Assembly (NCBI GenBank): GCA_041654095.1
Contig: JBAZED010000006.1
Location: 1-64,000 of the forward strand
Direction of reading: 5' to 3'
DNA length: 64,000 bases
Source: UBA1424 sp041654095
GTDB taxonomy: Bacteria > Bacillota_I > Bacilli_A > RFN20 > CAG-826
Under the pieces are notes generated by a model. That model made no database searches and was not told where the DNA came from. It saw only the letters and a program-made list of their open reading frames with translations. Of this stretch, positions 41,104 through 49,954 are shown piece by piece; the stretch's first letter is position 1; the number at the start of each line of letters is the position of its first letter. A program made the translations under genes and the position numbers.

Positions 41104-41681
41104 AAATATTGCGAATCGACTATTTCTAAGTAAAAAAGGCGCGGAATATAGCCTTTTTTGATTAAATGGCCGTTATTCTTAACATCGAGATAGGGAATTG
41201 ATTTACGCTTTTCACCGCCGAAAGCCGCTATTACGAAGCTCGCATCGAGGAGATAGTCCTCGTCAAAGGCTTCAAAACGGATGATAAAAAAAGCAATTCC
41301 GGAATGTTTAATAACTCTTTTCAAATGCTCGATTTGATGAGTTGTGATGTTCGATAATGGAAAAGAAGTGTGCAGTTTTGTGCTTTTCGCTTCAAAATCG
41401 AGATATTTACCGCGATAGACGCCGTTGTAATCAGTTGTCGACTGCTTTTCAAAATAGGCATCGACAATTTTAGCGCCTCGCGAGTAATCGACCTTGACGA
41501 TATTGATCGGTGTCGGGCGCTTGGTGATGACCGCTATTTCTTTATCGATGTAAAACTGATTCGAAATATTGATATCTTCCTCGAGATTCATCCCGCGGTT
41601 GGCGGTCGAAAGGCGAGAGACGATTTTCTTCTTTGGTTCGCTTTTGGATTTTGGGCTCGCGCCGCCGGGATATCTTATCAT
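41100..41681 (-). CDS. recU: RecU Holliday junction resolvase
   Basis: This 193-aa nuclease has the RecU pattern: N-terminal NRGMNLEEDINISNQFYI, active-site IVKVDYSRGAKIVDAYF, DYNGVYRGKYLDFEAKST with the Asp/Glu/Lys nuclease core, and HQIEHLKRVIKHSGIAFFII. It resolves recombination junctions. In Bacillus it is next to ponA, which is absent here. It is oriented against nth, with ends overlapping by 4 bp. One base separates it from the upstream exonuclease gene, so both are one transcript. Confidence 0.95.
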   Translation of the reverse strand: MIRYPGGASPKSKSEPKKKIVSRLSTANRGMNLEEDINISNQFYIDKEIAVITKRPTPINIVKVDYSRGAKIVDAYFEKQSTTDYNGVYRGKYLDFEAKSTKLHTSFPLSNITTHQIEHLKRVIKHSGIAFFIIRFEAFDEDYLLDASFVIAAFGGEKRKSIPYLDVKNNGHLIKKGYIPRLFYLEIVDSQYF

Positions 41682-41682
41682 C

Positions 41683-42408
41683 TTAGCTCACGTATTCGTG
41701 GATCATCTCTTCAAATTCTTCAGGGGTCACGGATTCGCCCTTCGCTAACTGATTGACGAGCTTGGGAAGCGGGGATGGAAGGTTTTTGTTTTTGATGAGA
41801 ATTTTTTTGTACTCTTCAGTTAGCAATTGAGGATTTTTGTGCATCGCATCATAGAGGCGAGCGAGATTGCGCGCGTCGTCGAGAGGATCGTGCTTGGTCC
41901 CATCGAATTCGACTCCGAAAATCTTCAGCGAATTTTCTAGCGAGAGGGAATTGCCTTTGCCGTCTTTGACATACTGGCTTAAAAAGGCGGCTAGATCCAA
42001 ACAGCTATTCTTGATGAATCTAGCTTCGTCTTTGTTGGCGTCGAGATTGTGGCTGACGGATTGGCTGATGATTCGCAAATCGTGGCTCCCAAAAGTTATA
42101 AATAAAGATTTAGAATAAGCGCGACCAACATACTTCTTAAGTTCTTCCATGGCTTGGCGATAGGAAATTCCCTCAGCTTTCATCATTTCGTTGGTGATGC
42201 CCGTCAGTTGAATGACGACCTTGCCAATATTATTCTTGGAGACGACCAAACGCTTAAAACCAGGATAGATTTTGCGGATCATCCCTTCTTTTGACAAGAC
42301 GGCGTGCACGGCCCCGATGGCAATCATCTCATGCGAAAACTGGGTTCCTTCTAAATCGAGAAAGACGAGGTGACGACGGCTGCGAACTGCTTTTTTCAAC
42401 TCTTTCAT
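41683..42408 (-). CDS. DEDDh 3'-5' exonuclease
   Basis: This protein of about 241 aa has a DnaQ-like RNase T fold: FLDLEGT near the start (Asp and Glu), SHDLRIISQ in the middle and KHDPLDDARNLARLY with the catalytic His and Asp. Such proteins trim DNA or RNA 3' ends, and the substrate cannot be assigned. The start is uncertain. ATG 42408 has no ribosome site, and a TTG 16 codons earlier has none either. A TATACT lies 13 nt upstream, so the mRNA leader may be very short. Co-transcribed with recU. Confidence 0.82.
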   Translation of the reverse strand: MKELKKAVRSRRHLVFLDLEGTQFSHEMIAIGAVHAVLSKEGMIRKIYPGFKRLVVSKNNIGKVVIQLTGITNEMMKAEGISYRQAMEELKKYVGRAYSKSLFITFGSHDLRIISQSVSHNLDANKDEARFIKNSCLDLAAFLSQYVKDGKGNSLSLENSLKIFGVEFDGTKHDPLDDARNLARLYDAMHKNPQLLTEEYKKILIKNKNLPSPLPKLVNQLAKGESVTPEEFEEMIHEYVS

Positions 42409-42482
42409 GGAATTCGCAAATAGTATAGCACTTGAGAGGCCATCAGCATAGTCCAAAATGGAAGAAATAGGCGTTATTTAAA

Positions 42483-42511
42483 TTGTATTAAGGACAAAAC
42501 TTTAATATAAT
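42483..42511 (+). promoter_or_regulatory. Promoter of gpsB (and probably rnpB-pgsA)
   Basis: TTGTAT (42483-42488) and TATAAT (42506-42511) are 17 bp apart, 20 nt before the gpsB GTG. There is no terminator before rnpB. Confidence 0.8.
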
Positions 42512-42531
42512 TAAAAAAAGAGGAACATATC

Positions 42532-42894
42532 GTGGATCATAAAGTGGCCTTGACATCAAAAGCCGTACTCAGCAAAGTTTTTTTAAAAGATGTCAAAGGC
42601 TATGATGCGCTCGAAGTCGATACCTTCCTCGATCAAGTCGTTAATGATTACCGACTTTTCGAAAAAGCGCTTCTGGAACGCGATGCTTATATCGCCGAAC
42701 TGGAAACACTCGTCAAGAAGCACAAAGACAACTCGTCGCTTCTTGAAATCGAAAACGCCAAAGCTCAAAAGCGACTTGGAAACATTAAAGATGAGGGCAA
42801 AGTGTCTCTTCAAAATCTAGAGTATTTGCAAAAGATAGCCATTTACGAAAAAGAATTGTATCGCCTTGGCGTCGACCCATCTAAACTTAAATAG
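42532..42894 (+). CDS. gpsB: GpsB cell division/wall regulator (DivIVA family)
   Basis: This 120-aa coiled-coil protein has the DivIVA-like N-terminal membrane-binding motif VFLKDVKGYDALEVDTFLDQVVNDY, then a coiled coil (about 40-80), and a short C-terminal helix. GpsB coordinates penicillin-binding proteins at septum and sidewall. Direct adjacency to rnpB, with recU nearby, is the Bacillus arrangement. GTG start with agagg 9 nt upstream. Confidence 0.88.
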   Translation: MDHKVALTSKAVLSKVFLKDVKGYDALEVDTFLDQVVNDYRLFEKALLERDAYIAELETLVKKHKDNSSLLEIENAKAQKRLGNIKDEGKVSLQNLEYLQKIAIYEKELYRLGVDPSKLK

Positions 42895-42895
42895 C

Positions 42896-43233
42896 ACCGA
42901 CCTCGATAACTACTGGTTAGTCCAGAGGAAAGTCCATGCTCGCACTGGCTGTGATGCCAGTAGTGATTGCGCTAGCGGAAAAGATAACGCTAGGTATGCG
43001 GGAGCGCATAACGGCGGGAAAAAGCCTAAAGCTTCGGCCACGGTCGTATCCCTGAAAGTGCCACAGTGACGCAGCTCGGCAGAAATGCTGAGGTGGAACG
43101 CGGTAAACCCCACAAGCGAGAAACCCAAATTTGGTAGGGGAAGTGTACCTAGAGAAGCGAATCGCGGTACGCATGCACATTGTGCATAGATAAATTGTTA
43201 TCCTTGACAGAACATGGCTTACAGGGTCGGTAC
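42896..43233 (+). ncRNA. rnpB: RNase P RNA, class B (Bacillus type)
   Basis: Catalytic RNA of RNase P, which matures tRNA 5' ends. Conserved stretches GAGGAAAGTCCATGCTCGCAC, GATGCCAGTAGTG, GAAAGTGCCACAGTGACG, GGTAAACCCC, AGCGAGAAACCCAAATTTGG and ACATGGCTTACAG are in order (each shown in part by position 42937-43225). The ends ACCGACC (near 42898) and GGTCGGT (near 43225-43231) form helix P1. The P10-P15 layout and the extra hairpins match type B. It starts 2 nt after the gpsB stop, and pgsA begins 15 nt after its end with no terminator, so it must be cut from a longer transcript or start from a promoter inside gpsB. Confidence 0.96.
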
Positions 43234-43248
43234 TCACTTAGGAGAATT

Positions 43249-43872
43249 ATGAATTTGCCAACCAAGATAACGATCTCGAGAATCGTAATCGTCGTCGGAA
43301 TGCTTATTGCTCTTTTCGTCCTATCGCTTTTGAACCTCACCGTCCCAACGCTGGGAACAAGTGGCGTCAATGTCGTCTATTTCGTCACGGCCGTCGTCTT
43401 TGTCATTGCTTCAGCCACCGATTGGCTCGATGGCTATCTAGCTCGCCGCAACAATCAGATAACCGACCTCGGCAAGTTCCTCGACCCGATCGCCGATAAA
43501 CTCCTCATCGACGGGCTCCTGATCTTTCTGATCGCCGCACCGAAATACGCTCCTGATAATTTAACCTTTTCGCTGTGGTGCGCGATTGTTTTAATCGCTC
43601 GCGACTTAATCGTCGATGCTTTGCGCTTGATTGCCGTCACGAAGAACAAAGTGATCGCCGCCAATATATTTGGCAAGGCCAAAACAATTTTGCAGATGAT
43701 TGCGATCGTCGCTATTCTTTTCAACGGTTGGCCTTTTTCGTATTTTGATGCCGACTTTCCAAATGGCCTCCACATCGCTGAGCTGCTCGTCTATTTAGCG
43801 ACAGCCGTCTCGCTTCTCTCGGGAATAATCTATGTCGTCCAGAATCGCCAAGTTTTAAAGGAGGGGAAATAA
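43249..43872 (+). CDS. pgsA: CDP-diacylglycerol-glycerol-3-phosphate phosphatidyltransferase
   Basis: This 207-aa membrane enzyme makes phosphatidylglycerol-phosphate, the first step of acidic phospholipid synthesis. The CDP-alcohol motif D-G-x2-A-R-x8-G-x3-D-x3-D is complete (DGYLARRN through DPIAD, about residues 60-85). About five or six transmembrane helices. Start NLPTKITISRI is typical. ATG has ggag 4 nt upstream. Open frame reaching back into rnpB is rejected. Confidence 0.95.
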   Translation: MNLPTKITISRIVIVVGMLIALFVLSLLNLTVPTLGTSGVNVVYFVTAVVFVIASATDWLDGYLARRNNQITDLGKFLDPIADKLLIDGLLIFLIAAPKYAPDNLTFSLWCAIVLIARDLIVDALRLIAVTKNKVIAANIFGKAKTILQMIAIVAILFNGWPFSYFDADFPNGLHIAELLVYLATAVSLLSGIIYVVQNRQVLKEGK

Positions 43873-43873
43873 G

Positions 43874-44338
43874 ATGAAAGCCCTAAAACTAGTCGAAATT
43901 CTTAAAGACAAACATCTGACGATAGGCGCGGTCGAATCAATGACCGGCGGCTTATTCGCTTCAGCCATCACCGACATCGCGGGGGCGAGTGAAGTATTCA
44001 AAGGCGGCATCGTCGCTTATTCATCCGAGGCTAAAAAAACACTCGTTGACGTACGGCCTGAAACAATTGATGAATTCGGGGCAATATCTTGGGAAGTCGC
44101 GAGCGAAATGGCGTATAACGGCCGCATCAAACTCGATGTTGACTACTGCCTCGCGGTCACCGGCAATGCCGGACCGACGGCCGATTCTGGCAATCAAGAA
44201 ATCGGTTGTGTCTTTATTGCTGTCGCGAGCCGCGATAGCATCTGGGGTGTGCCCTTGCACCTCGAAGGCTCACGCGATGAAATTCGCCGGGCGAGCGTCA
44301 ACGCCATGCTGACGACTTTAGAAGGAATTTTGAAGTAA
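43874..44338 (+). CDS. cinA: CinA C-terminal domain protein (NMN amidohydrolase, PncC type)
   Basis: This 154-aa stand-alone C-terminal domain of CinA deamidates nicotinamide mononucleotide in NAD recycling. It has AVESMTGGLFASAITDIAGASEVFKGGIVAYS and AVTGNAGPTAD. The N-terminal MoaB-like domain of long CinA is missing, as in PncC. Normal place between pgsA and recA. Confidence 0.93.
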   Translation: MKALKLVEILKDKHLTIGAVESMTGGLFASAITDIAGASEVFKGGIVAYSSEAKKTLVDVRPETIDEFGAISWEVASEMAYNGRIKLDVDYCLAVTGNAGPTADSGNQEIGCVFIAVASRDSIWGVPLHLEGSRDEIRRASVNAMLTTLEGILK

Positions 44339-44388
44339 GTTTGCATCAAATTCGTTTTTTGTACCTATATATCTAGTGAGGATTAACA

Positions 44389-45387
44389 ATGGCAAAAGAA
44401 ACATCAAAAGACAAACTAGCCGCTCTCGATGAGGCATTAAAAGCCATCGAGAAAACATACGGTAAAGGCGCGGTTATGCGCCTTGGCGAACGCCGTCACG
44501 TCGAAGTCGATGCGATTCCATCTGGATCGCTCTTGCTCGACTTCGCCTTAGGCGTCGGAGGTTACCCCAAAGGGCGGATCATCGAGGTTTATGGTCCGGA
44601 GAGCAGCGGTAAAACGACCTTGGCATTGCATGCCATCGCCGAAGCTCAAAAACAAGGTGGGAGAGCCGCTTTCGTCGATGCCGAGCACTCGATCGACCCC
44701 ATCTACGCTCGCAATCTCGGCGTAGATATCGACGACTTGATCCTCTCGCAGCCCGATAGTGGCGAGCAGGCTCTCGAAATCGTCGAGATGCTGGCGTCGA
44801 GCGGCGCGATTGACATCATCGTTGTCGATAGCGTGGCCGCGCTTGTTCCGCAAGCGGAACTAGATGGTTTGATGGCCGATAATCAAGTCGGTTTACAAGC
44901 TCGGCTCATGTCCAAAGCCATGCGCAAATTAGTGGCGGTATTAAACCGTTCTTCTTGCACGATTATCTTCATCAACCAGCTGCGCGAAAAAGTTGGCATT
45001 GTCTATGGCAATCCCGAAACGACCAGCGGTGGACGGGCTCTTAAATTTTACGCGTCAGTCCGCGTCGACATCCGCCGTTCGGAAGCGATTAAGGACGGCA
45101 ACGATATCGTCGGTAACACCGTCAATATCAAAATCGTCAAGAATAAAGTCGCCCCTCCTTTTAAATCATGTAAAGTCGACATTATCTATGGACACGGAAT
45201 TTCGAAGGAAGGTGAAGTTCTCGATTTAGCAATCGAGACCGGCTTGATTAAGAAATCGGGTTCGTGGTATGAGTATAAAGGCGAGAGAATTGGCCAGGGT
45301 CGCGAGACCGCCAAAGAATTTTTAAAGAAAAACGAGACCGTCTACAATGATCTCGTCGCTCAGTTGAAAACGGGCATCGCCGAATAA
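44389..45387 (+). CDS. recA: Recombinase A
   Basis: This 332-aa strand-exchange ATPase for recombination and repair has P-loop GPESSGKTT near residue 68, MRKLVAVLNRSSCTIIFINQLREK with loop L2 at FGNPETT-like YGNPETTSGG. The acidic C-terminal tail seen in many RecA proteins is short here. No LexA-type box (CGAAC-N4-GTTCG) is seen in the 50 bp upstream. It ends 2 nt before the convergent XRE gene, within a small hairpin AAGCT/AGCTT (45387-45401). Confidence 0.98.
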   Translation: MAKETSKDKLAALDEALKAIEKTYGKGAVMRLGERRHVEVDAIPSGSLLLDFALGVGGYPKGRIIEVYGPESSGKTTLALHAIAEAQKQGGRAAFVDAEHSIDPIYARNLGVDIDDLILSQPDSGEQALEIVEMLASSGAIDIIVVDSVAALVPQAELDGLMADNQVGLQARLMSKAMRKLVAVLNRSSCTIIFINQLREKVGIVYGNPETTSGGRALKFYASVRVDIRRSEAIKDGNDIVGNTVNIKIVKNKVAPPFKSCKVDIIYGHGISKEGEVLDLAIETGLIKKSGSWYEYKGERIGQGRETAKEFLKKNETVYNDLVAQLKTGIAE

Positions 45388-45389
45388 AG

Positions 45390-45686
45390 CTATTTCAGCT
45401 TGGCGATAACCTCAATATATTCGTTAAGAAAATCAATCAGCTCTTCTCGCTGCAAATCACCGACTCGTTCCTGAATTTGCTCGACAAGAGTTTTTTGTTC
45501 AAGGCCGACGAGATAATCGATGGTCACATTGAGGATATGCGCTAATTTAATCAGAGTGTTGAGATCGGGATCACGAGTTCCAGCTTCATAATTGCTAATC
45601 GTTTTGGGACTGAGGTTTAATTGATCGGCAAGATCCTTCTGCTTGAGACCGGCTTTTTGACGGGCGGCTTTGAGGTTTATCATCAT
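45390..45686 (-). CDS. XRE-family helix-turn-helix regulator
   Basis: This protein of about 98 aa has a Cro/CI-type HTH at residues 5-60: LKAARQKAGLKQKDLADQL then SPKTISNYEAGTRDPDL. A C-terminal helical tail (about 65-98) is probably for dimerisation. ATG 45686 (or 45683) is chosen because the HTH normally begins within a few residues of the start. TTGCAA-17-TAAAAA lies so close that the mRNA would be leaderless. The frame stays open for another 85 codons upstream, but that part does not resemble a protein domain and contains operator-like palindromes. Confidence 0.8.
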   Translation of the reverse strand: MMINLKAARQKAGLKQKDLADQLNLSPKTISNYEAGTRDPDLNTLIKLAHILNVTIDYLVGLEQKTLVEQIQERVGDLQREELIDFLNEYIEVIAKLK

Positions 45687-45739
45687 ACATACATTTTTAG
45701 CGATATGAACAACCCGTTGCAATTTATCTTTGATAATAC

Positions 45740-45752
45740 CTACAAAATGTAG
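45740..45752. promoter_or_regulatory. CTACA-AAA-TGTAG operator-like dyad
   Basis: A perfect 5-bp dyad with a 3-nt spacer, close to the predicted -35 of the XRE gene, so a repressor bound there could block its promoter. Confidence 0.35.
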
Positions 45753-45833
45753 AATATCGTGCATAATACGGAACACTTCGTTCCTATATAACCCGATATA
45801 TTCTTCGCTAAAGGCAATTGCATTACAGAAAGT

Positions 45834-45857
45834 AAGGTAGAGAGCGCTCTTTACCTT
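45834..45857. promoter_or_regulatory. 24-bp near-perfect palindrome
   Basis: The two 12-bp halves (45834-45845, 45846-45857) are reverse complements except for one pair, centred on AGCGCT with no spacer. It is about 150 bp upstream of the XRE gene and 280 bp upstream of rny. As a spacer-free dyad it looks more like a protein-binding site than an RNA hairpin. Confidence 0.45.
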
Positions 45858-46133
45858 TTGCGAACAGGGCATTTCTATCACGCTCATTTCATTTCCGTTT
45901 TTTCTTTGTTTTATTTCTTTGTTCCTTTTGTTAAAATACATTTGTATCGAAAGATACTTATTACCATAGATTCTTCGTAGTCTTTCTTATCGGATCATAT
46001 CCGTTATAAATAAGCGAATCGGCTCTTTTTATGCCACTTTTAGGTAATAATAACCATTTCAGTTAAACTTTTTCCTGTCTTTCCGTAGGAAAAAACAAAA
46101 TCCGCTATCATTCATACCAAGGAGGTAATTATA

Positions 46134-47699
46134 ATGATGGACTTAACACTAGCCATCATCCTGATAATTGTCTCGGCTATTGGAGGCCTGGGAATCGGCA
46201 TTCTGCTTGTCTTTGTCATTCCGGGCTTGAGAGCCAAAAGCGCCAGTAAAAAAGCCGAGAAGATTATTCGTGATGCTGAAATCAAATCCGAACACATCGT
46301 CAAATCCGCGCAGATCGATGCCAAGCAAGTCGCTTATGAGATGAAGCTTGAGACCGAGAAGGAACTCAAAGAGAGAAAAGCCGAATATCTAGTCTTAGAT
46401 AATAAGCTCTCGCAGCGCGAATCGAACATCGATCGCCGCGACGCGCAGCTGATCGCCAAAGAAACCGTCCTCGAAGAGAAGACGGAGACGCTCAACCGCC
46501 GCCTCAAAGAAGCGGAGCACAAAGAAGAAATTCTCCAACAAAAAATCGATTCGATCATTCAAGAATTGGAAAAAGTCGCGCAATTATCGGTCAATGAAGC
46601 CCGCGAAGAAATCTTCCAACGGGTCGAGAGCAAACTCAGCCGCGAAATCTCCGTCTTTATTAAAAATAAAGAAGACGAAGCGAAGGAAAAGGCTTCGGAA
46701 ACCGCTCGCGAGTTAATCGGCTTAGCTATCAACAAATATGCTCAGGAAGTGACGACGGAAAGAACTGTCTCGACCGTCTCGCTGCCCAGCGATGAAATGA
46801 AGGGTCGCATCATCGGTCGCGAAGGCCGTAATATTCGCTCTCTCGAACAGCTTCTTGGCGTCGATTTGATTATCGACGACACTCCGGAAGTCATCACCGT
46901 TTCCTGCTTCGATCCCATCCGCCGCGAAATAGCCAAATTGACGCTCGAAAAACTCATCAAAGACGGTCGGATTCAACCCGGTCGCATCGAAGAAGTCATC
47001 GAGAAAGTCAAAGCCGAAGTCGATGAATCGATTCGCAAAGCCGGCGAGGAAGCCGCCTTTAAACTCGGCTTGCCGCGCATCAATAAAGAATTGCTCACTT
47101 TTGTCGGCCGCCTAAAATACCGTACCAGCTACGGTCAAAACGCTTATGATCACGCTTTAGAAGTCGCTTACTTAGCGGGCATCATGGCCGCTGAACTCGG
47201 CCTCGATCAAAATCTCGCGAAACGCGCCGGTCTTTTGCACGACATCGGCAAATCGATGGACTTTGAAGTCGACGGTTCACACGTCGAAATCGGTGTTCGC
47301 CTCGCCAAAAAGTATGGCGAGCCAGAAGTTGTCATCAATTCAATTGAGAGCCATCACGGCGATGTCGAGCCGAAATTCGTCATCTCGCACCTCGTCGCTG
47401 CCGCAGACACATTGTCAGCAGCCCGGCCGGGAGCGCGAAGTGAAACCGTCGAAAACTACATCAAGAGAATCGAAAAGCTCGAAAATCTATGCAAATCATA
47501 CGAAGGTGTTTATCAATCGTATGCGATGCAGTCCGGACGCGAGGTTCGCGTCATGGTCATGCCTGAAAAAATCGATGATTTAGCTGCCTATAAACTCGCT
47601 CGTGACATTCGCGAAAAGATTGAAAACGAACTCACTTACCCAGGGCAGATCAAAGTTTCTGTCATCCGTGAGTATCGGGCCGTCGAAACCGCGAAATAA
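46134..47699 (+). CDS. rny: Ribonuclease Y
   Basis: This 521-aa membrane-anchored endoribonuclease initiates mRNA decay in Bacilli. It has an N-terminal transmembrane helix (about 5-30), a long coiled coil (about 35-190), a KH domain (GRIIGREGRNIRSLEQLLGVD near 225) and an HD domain with LLHDIGKS near 365 and HHGDVEP. Strong ribosome site aaggagg 8 nt before the first of two ATGs. Length normal. It heads a likely operon with ymdB, miaB and ricA. Confidence 0.98.
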   Translation: MMDLTLAIILIIVSAIGGLGIGILLVFVIPGLRAKSASKKAEKIIRDAEIKSEHIVKSAQIDAKQVAYEMKLETEKELKERKAEYLVLDNKLSQRESNIDRRDAQLIAKETVLEEKTETLNRRLKEAEHKEEILQQKIDSIIQELEKVAQLSVNEAREEIFQRVESKLSREISVFIKNKEDEAKEKASETARELIGLAINKYAQEVTTERTVSTVSLPSDEMKGRIIGREGRNIRSLEQLLGVDLIIDDTPEVITVSCFDPIRREIAKLTLEKLIKDGRIQPGRIEEVIEKVKAEVDESIRKAGEEAAFKLGLPRINKELLTFVGRLKYRTSYGQNAYDHALEVAYLAGIMAAELGLDQNLAKRAGLLHDIGKSMDFEVDGSHVEIGVRLAKKYGEPEVVINSIESHHGDVEPKFVISHLVAAADTLSAARPGARSETVENYIKRIEKLENLCKSYEGVYQSYAMQSGREVRVMVMPEKIDDLAAYKLARDIREKIENELTYPGQIKVSVIREYRAVETAK

Positions 47700-47724
47700 G
47701 AGCGAGATAGAAAGTTGTTCATTA

Positions 47725-48522
47725 ATGAGAATCCTCTTTTTTGGCGATATCGTCGGCCGCAATGGCCGGCAAGTCGTCAAGCGCCATCTAGCGGAATTAG
47801 TCGAGAAGTATCACATTGATTTCGTCATTGCCAACGGCGAAAACGCCACCCATGGCAAAGGTCTGATCGAAAAGCACTACAACGAATTGATCGAGGCTGG
47901 AATCGACGTTATTACATTAGGTAATCACTACGCTCGGAAGAGCGATATCAAGCGCTATATTGACGAGGCCGAATGTTTAGTTCGGCCTTTGAACATCCTC
48001 AATTCACTGGGTGGAGCGGGAAGCCGAGTCTTCGAGTTCGATGGCGTGAAAATTCGCGTCACAAACCTCTTGGGAACAGCCTTTATGAAAGAGGAAGTGA
48101 ACCACCCTTATTATTCTTTAAAGGATTTGCTCTCTGAAAATGAGCAAGATGAAATTCACATCGTCGATTTTCACGGCGAAGCAACCGCCGAAAAGATGGC
48201 TTTTGCTTATGCTTTTGATGGCCAAGTCAGCGCCATTCTCGGGACGCACACTCATGTTCAGACACGCGATTATCGCCTTTTGCCGAATAAGACGGCCTAC
48301 ATCAGCGACATCGGCATGTGCGGCGCCTACAACGGTGTGATCGGCTTCAAAAAAGAAGAAGTCATCAATCGCACCCTCTTTGGCAAAGATGATTTATTTC
48401 AGCTCGACGAAGGCGATCAGTCGCTCTTGTCGGCCGTCGTACTCGACGTCGATAATGACAGCAAAAAAGCTAAGGAGATATTTCCAATCTACCTTTTAGA
48501 AAACGGTCGGAACGATGGGTAG
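47725..48522 (+). CDS. ymdB: YmdB-type metallophosphoesterase
   Basis: This 265-aa phosphodiesterase starts MRILFFGDIVGRNGRQ and has IANGENATHGKG, TLGNHYARKSDI and LGTHTHVQT with metal ligands in each. In Bacillus, YmdB hydrolyses 2',3'- and 3',5'-cyclic AMP and influences biofilm and motility choice. ATG 47725 gives the family's usual length. An upstream extension overlapping rny is rejected. The ribosome site is weak. It overlaps miaB by 8 nt. Confidence 0.94.
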   Translation: MRILFFGDIVGRNGRQVVKRHLAELVEKYHIDFVIANGENATHGKGLIEKHYNELIEAGIDVITLGNHYARKSDIKRYIDEAECLVRPLNILNSLGGAGSRVFEFDGVKIRVTNLLGTAFMKEEVNHPYYSLKDLLSENEQDEIHIVDFHGEATAEKMAFAYAFDGQVSAILGTHTHVQTRDYRLLPNKTAYISDIGMCGAYNGVIGFKKEEVINRTLFGKDDLFQLDEGDQSLLSAVVLDVDNDSKKAKEIFPIYLLENGRNDG

Positions 48523-49954
48523 CGAAAGGATTATTTCGAAGCCGAAATTAGACGAAGCGCGCATTCGCCAAAAGCTGATGCCGGTCCGTGATTTCGATTT
48601 CTATATCTCTGATGATGTTGAAAATTTCCTTAAAGGCAAAAAATATTATATTCGCACGTATGGCTGCCAAGCCAACATGCGCGATGAAGAAATTCTCGCC
48701 GGCATATTAACCAAGGCGGGAATGGCGAAGGTCAGCAAAGCTGTCCACGCTGATTTGATTGTTATCAACACGTGCTGCGTCCGCGAAAACGCCGAAGATA
48801 AAGTCCTCGGTGAACTGGGCACATTAAAAGCTCTGAAAGCTGTAAAAAAAGATTTGATCATAGCCGTTTCAGGATGCATGAGTCAAGAGGAGCACATCGT
48901 CGATTTAATCCTAGAAAAATACGATCAAGTCGACATCATCTTCGGAACTCATAACATTCATAAAATTCTGGAGTTGATCGACATTCACCTCCGCGATCAA
49001 TGCCGGGTCGTCGACGTCAAAGCCCGACCTCTGGAAGTCGTCGAAAAACTGCCCTCCGTTCGCAACTCAAAATTTAAGGCTTTTGTGAATATTTCCTATG
49101 GATGCGACAAGTTTTGCACATATTGCATCGTTCCGTACACGCGCGGTCAAGAGCGGAGCCGTCCCAAAGACGAAATTCTCACTGAGTGCTGTGCTTTAGT
49201 CGCTAGTGGCTATCAAGAAATAATCTTGCTCGGTCAAAACGTCAATTCGTACGGAAAGGATTTGAAGAGCGGTATCACGTTCGCCATGCTCCTCGAAGAA
49301 GTGGCGGCACTCGGCATTCCACGACTTCGCTTTCTCACTTCCCACCCATTCGATTTTGGCGACGATATCATTGAGGCGATGGGGTGTCATGATAATATCA
49401 TGAAATTCGTCCATCTTCCCGTTCAGAGCGGCAATGACGAGATTCTGATGGCGATGGGGCGCCGCTATACGCGCGAAAAATATCTAGAAATTGTTCGGAA
49501 ACTGCGCACCCGCCTTCCCGGCATCGCGATCAGCACCGATATTATCGTGGGCTTTCCCAACGAAACTGAAACCCAATTCAGCCAGACGATCGATCTCGTC
49601 AGAGAAGCGCAGTACGAAAGCGCCTTCACATTTATTTACTCACCGCGAAAAGGCACGCCGGCCGCTCGTCTCGTCGACAACGTTTCGAAGAAAGAAAAAT
49701 CCGCCCGTTTCAAAATCTTGACCAAAGCGCTCGAAGAGACGATCACCAAAGCATCATCTGAGATGGTAGGCAAAACTCTTGCGGTCTTAGTGGATGGATG
49801 GAGCAAAAAAGACAAGGCAGTACTGTCGGGATATACGGAAACAAACAAATTGCTCCACTTTAAAGGCGGCGAGTCCTTGATTGGAACAATCGTTCAAGTT
49901 CGCGCTCTCGAGTCCCATACTTATTCGCTGTTAGGAGAACTGGTCGATGAGTAA
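48515..49954 (+). CDS. miaB: MiaB tRNA-2-methylthio-N6-isopentenyladenosine synthase
   Basis: This 479-aa radical-SAM methylthiotransferase completes ms2i6A37 in tRNAs. It has an N-terminal UPF0004 domain with Cys in YGCQANMRDEE, NTCCVRENAE and SGCMSQ (auxiliary cluster), radical-SAM CDKFCTYCIVPYTRG, and a C-terminal TRAM domain (about 415-475). miaA, which makes its substrate, is 340 bp downstream. Overlaps ricA by 8 nt. Confidence 0.97.
   Translation: MGSERIISKPKLDEARIRQKLMPVRDFDFYISDDVENFLKGKKYYIRTYGCQANMRDEEILAGILTKAGMAKVSKAVHADLIVINTCCVRENAEDKVLGELGTLKALKAVKKDLIIAVSGCMSQEEHIVDLILEKYDQVDIIFGTHNIHKILELIDIHLRDQCRVVDVKARPLEVVEKLPSVRNSKFKAFVNISYGCDKFCTYCIVPYTRGQERSRPKDEILTECCALVASGYQEIILLGQNVNSYGKDLKSGITFAMLLEEVAALGIPRLRFLTSHPFDFGDDIIEAMGCHDNIMKFVHLPVQSGNDEILMAMGRRYTREKYLEIVRKLRTRLPGIAISTDIIVGFPNETETQFSQTIDLVREAQYESAFTFIYSPRKGTPAARLVDNVSKKEKSARFKILTKALEETITKASSEMVGKTLAVLVDGWSKKDKAVLSGYTETNKLLHFKGGESLIGTIVQVRALESHTYSLLGELVDE

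Larger units (their letters stand above)
45687..46133. other. 447-bp regulatory gap between divergent XRE gene and rny
   Basis: No gene is convincing here. It holds several dyads: CTACA/TGTAG (45740-45752), a GGAAC/GTTCC hairpin near 45769-45783, a near-perfect 24-bp palindrome (45834-45857), and TTTTTCCT/AGGAAAAA near 46071-46096. Such a density of palindromes next to an XRE regulator suggests operators. An 85-codon open stretch on the minus strand exists but lacks a ribosome site. Confidence 0.45.

Noticed and set aside
44339..44388. LexA/SOS box upstream of recA
   Set aside because: No CGAAC-N4-GTTCG or close variant is present in the short intergenic region.
45687..45941. 85-residue N-terminal extension of the XRE protein
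   Set aside because: No ribosome site, no domain-like sequence, and it would bury operator-like palindromes in coding sequence. The HTH begins right after Met at 45686.
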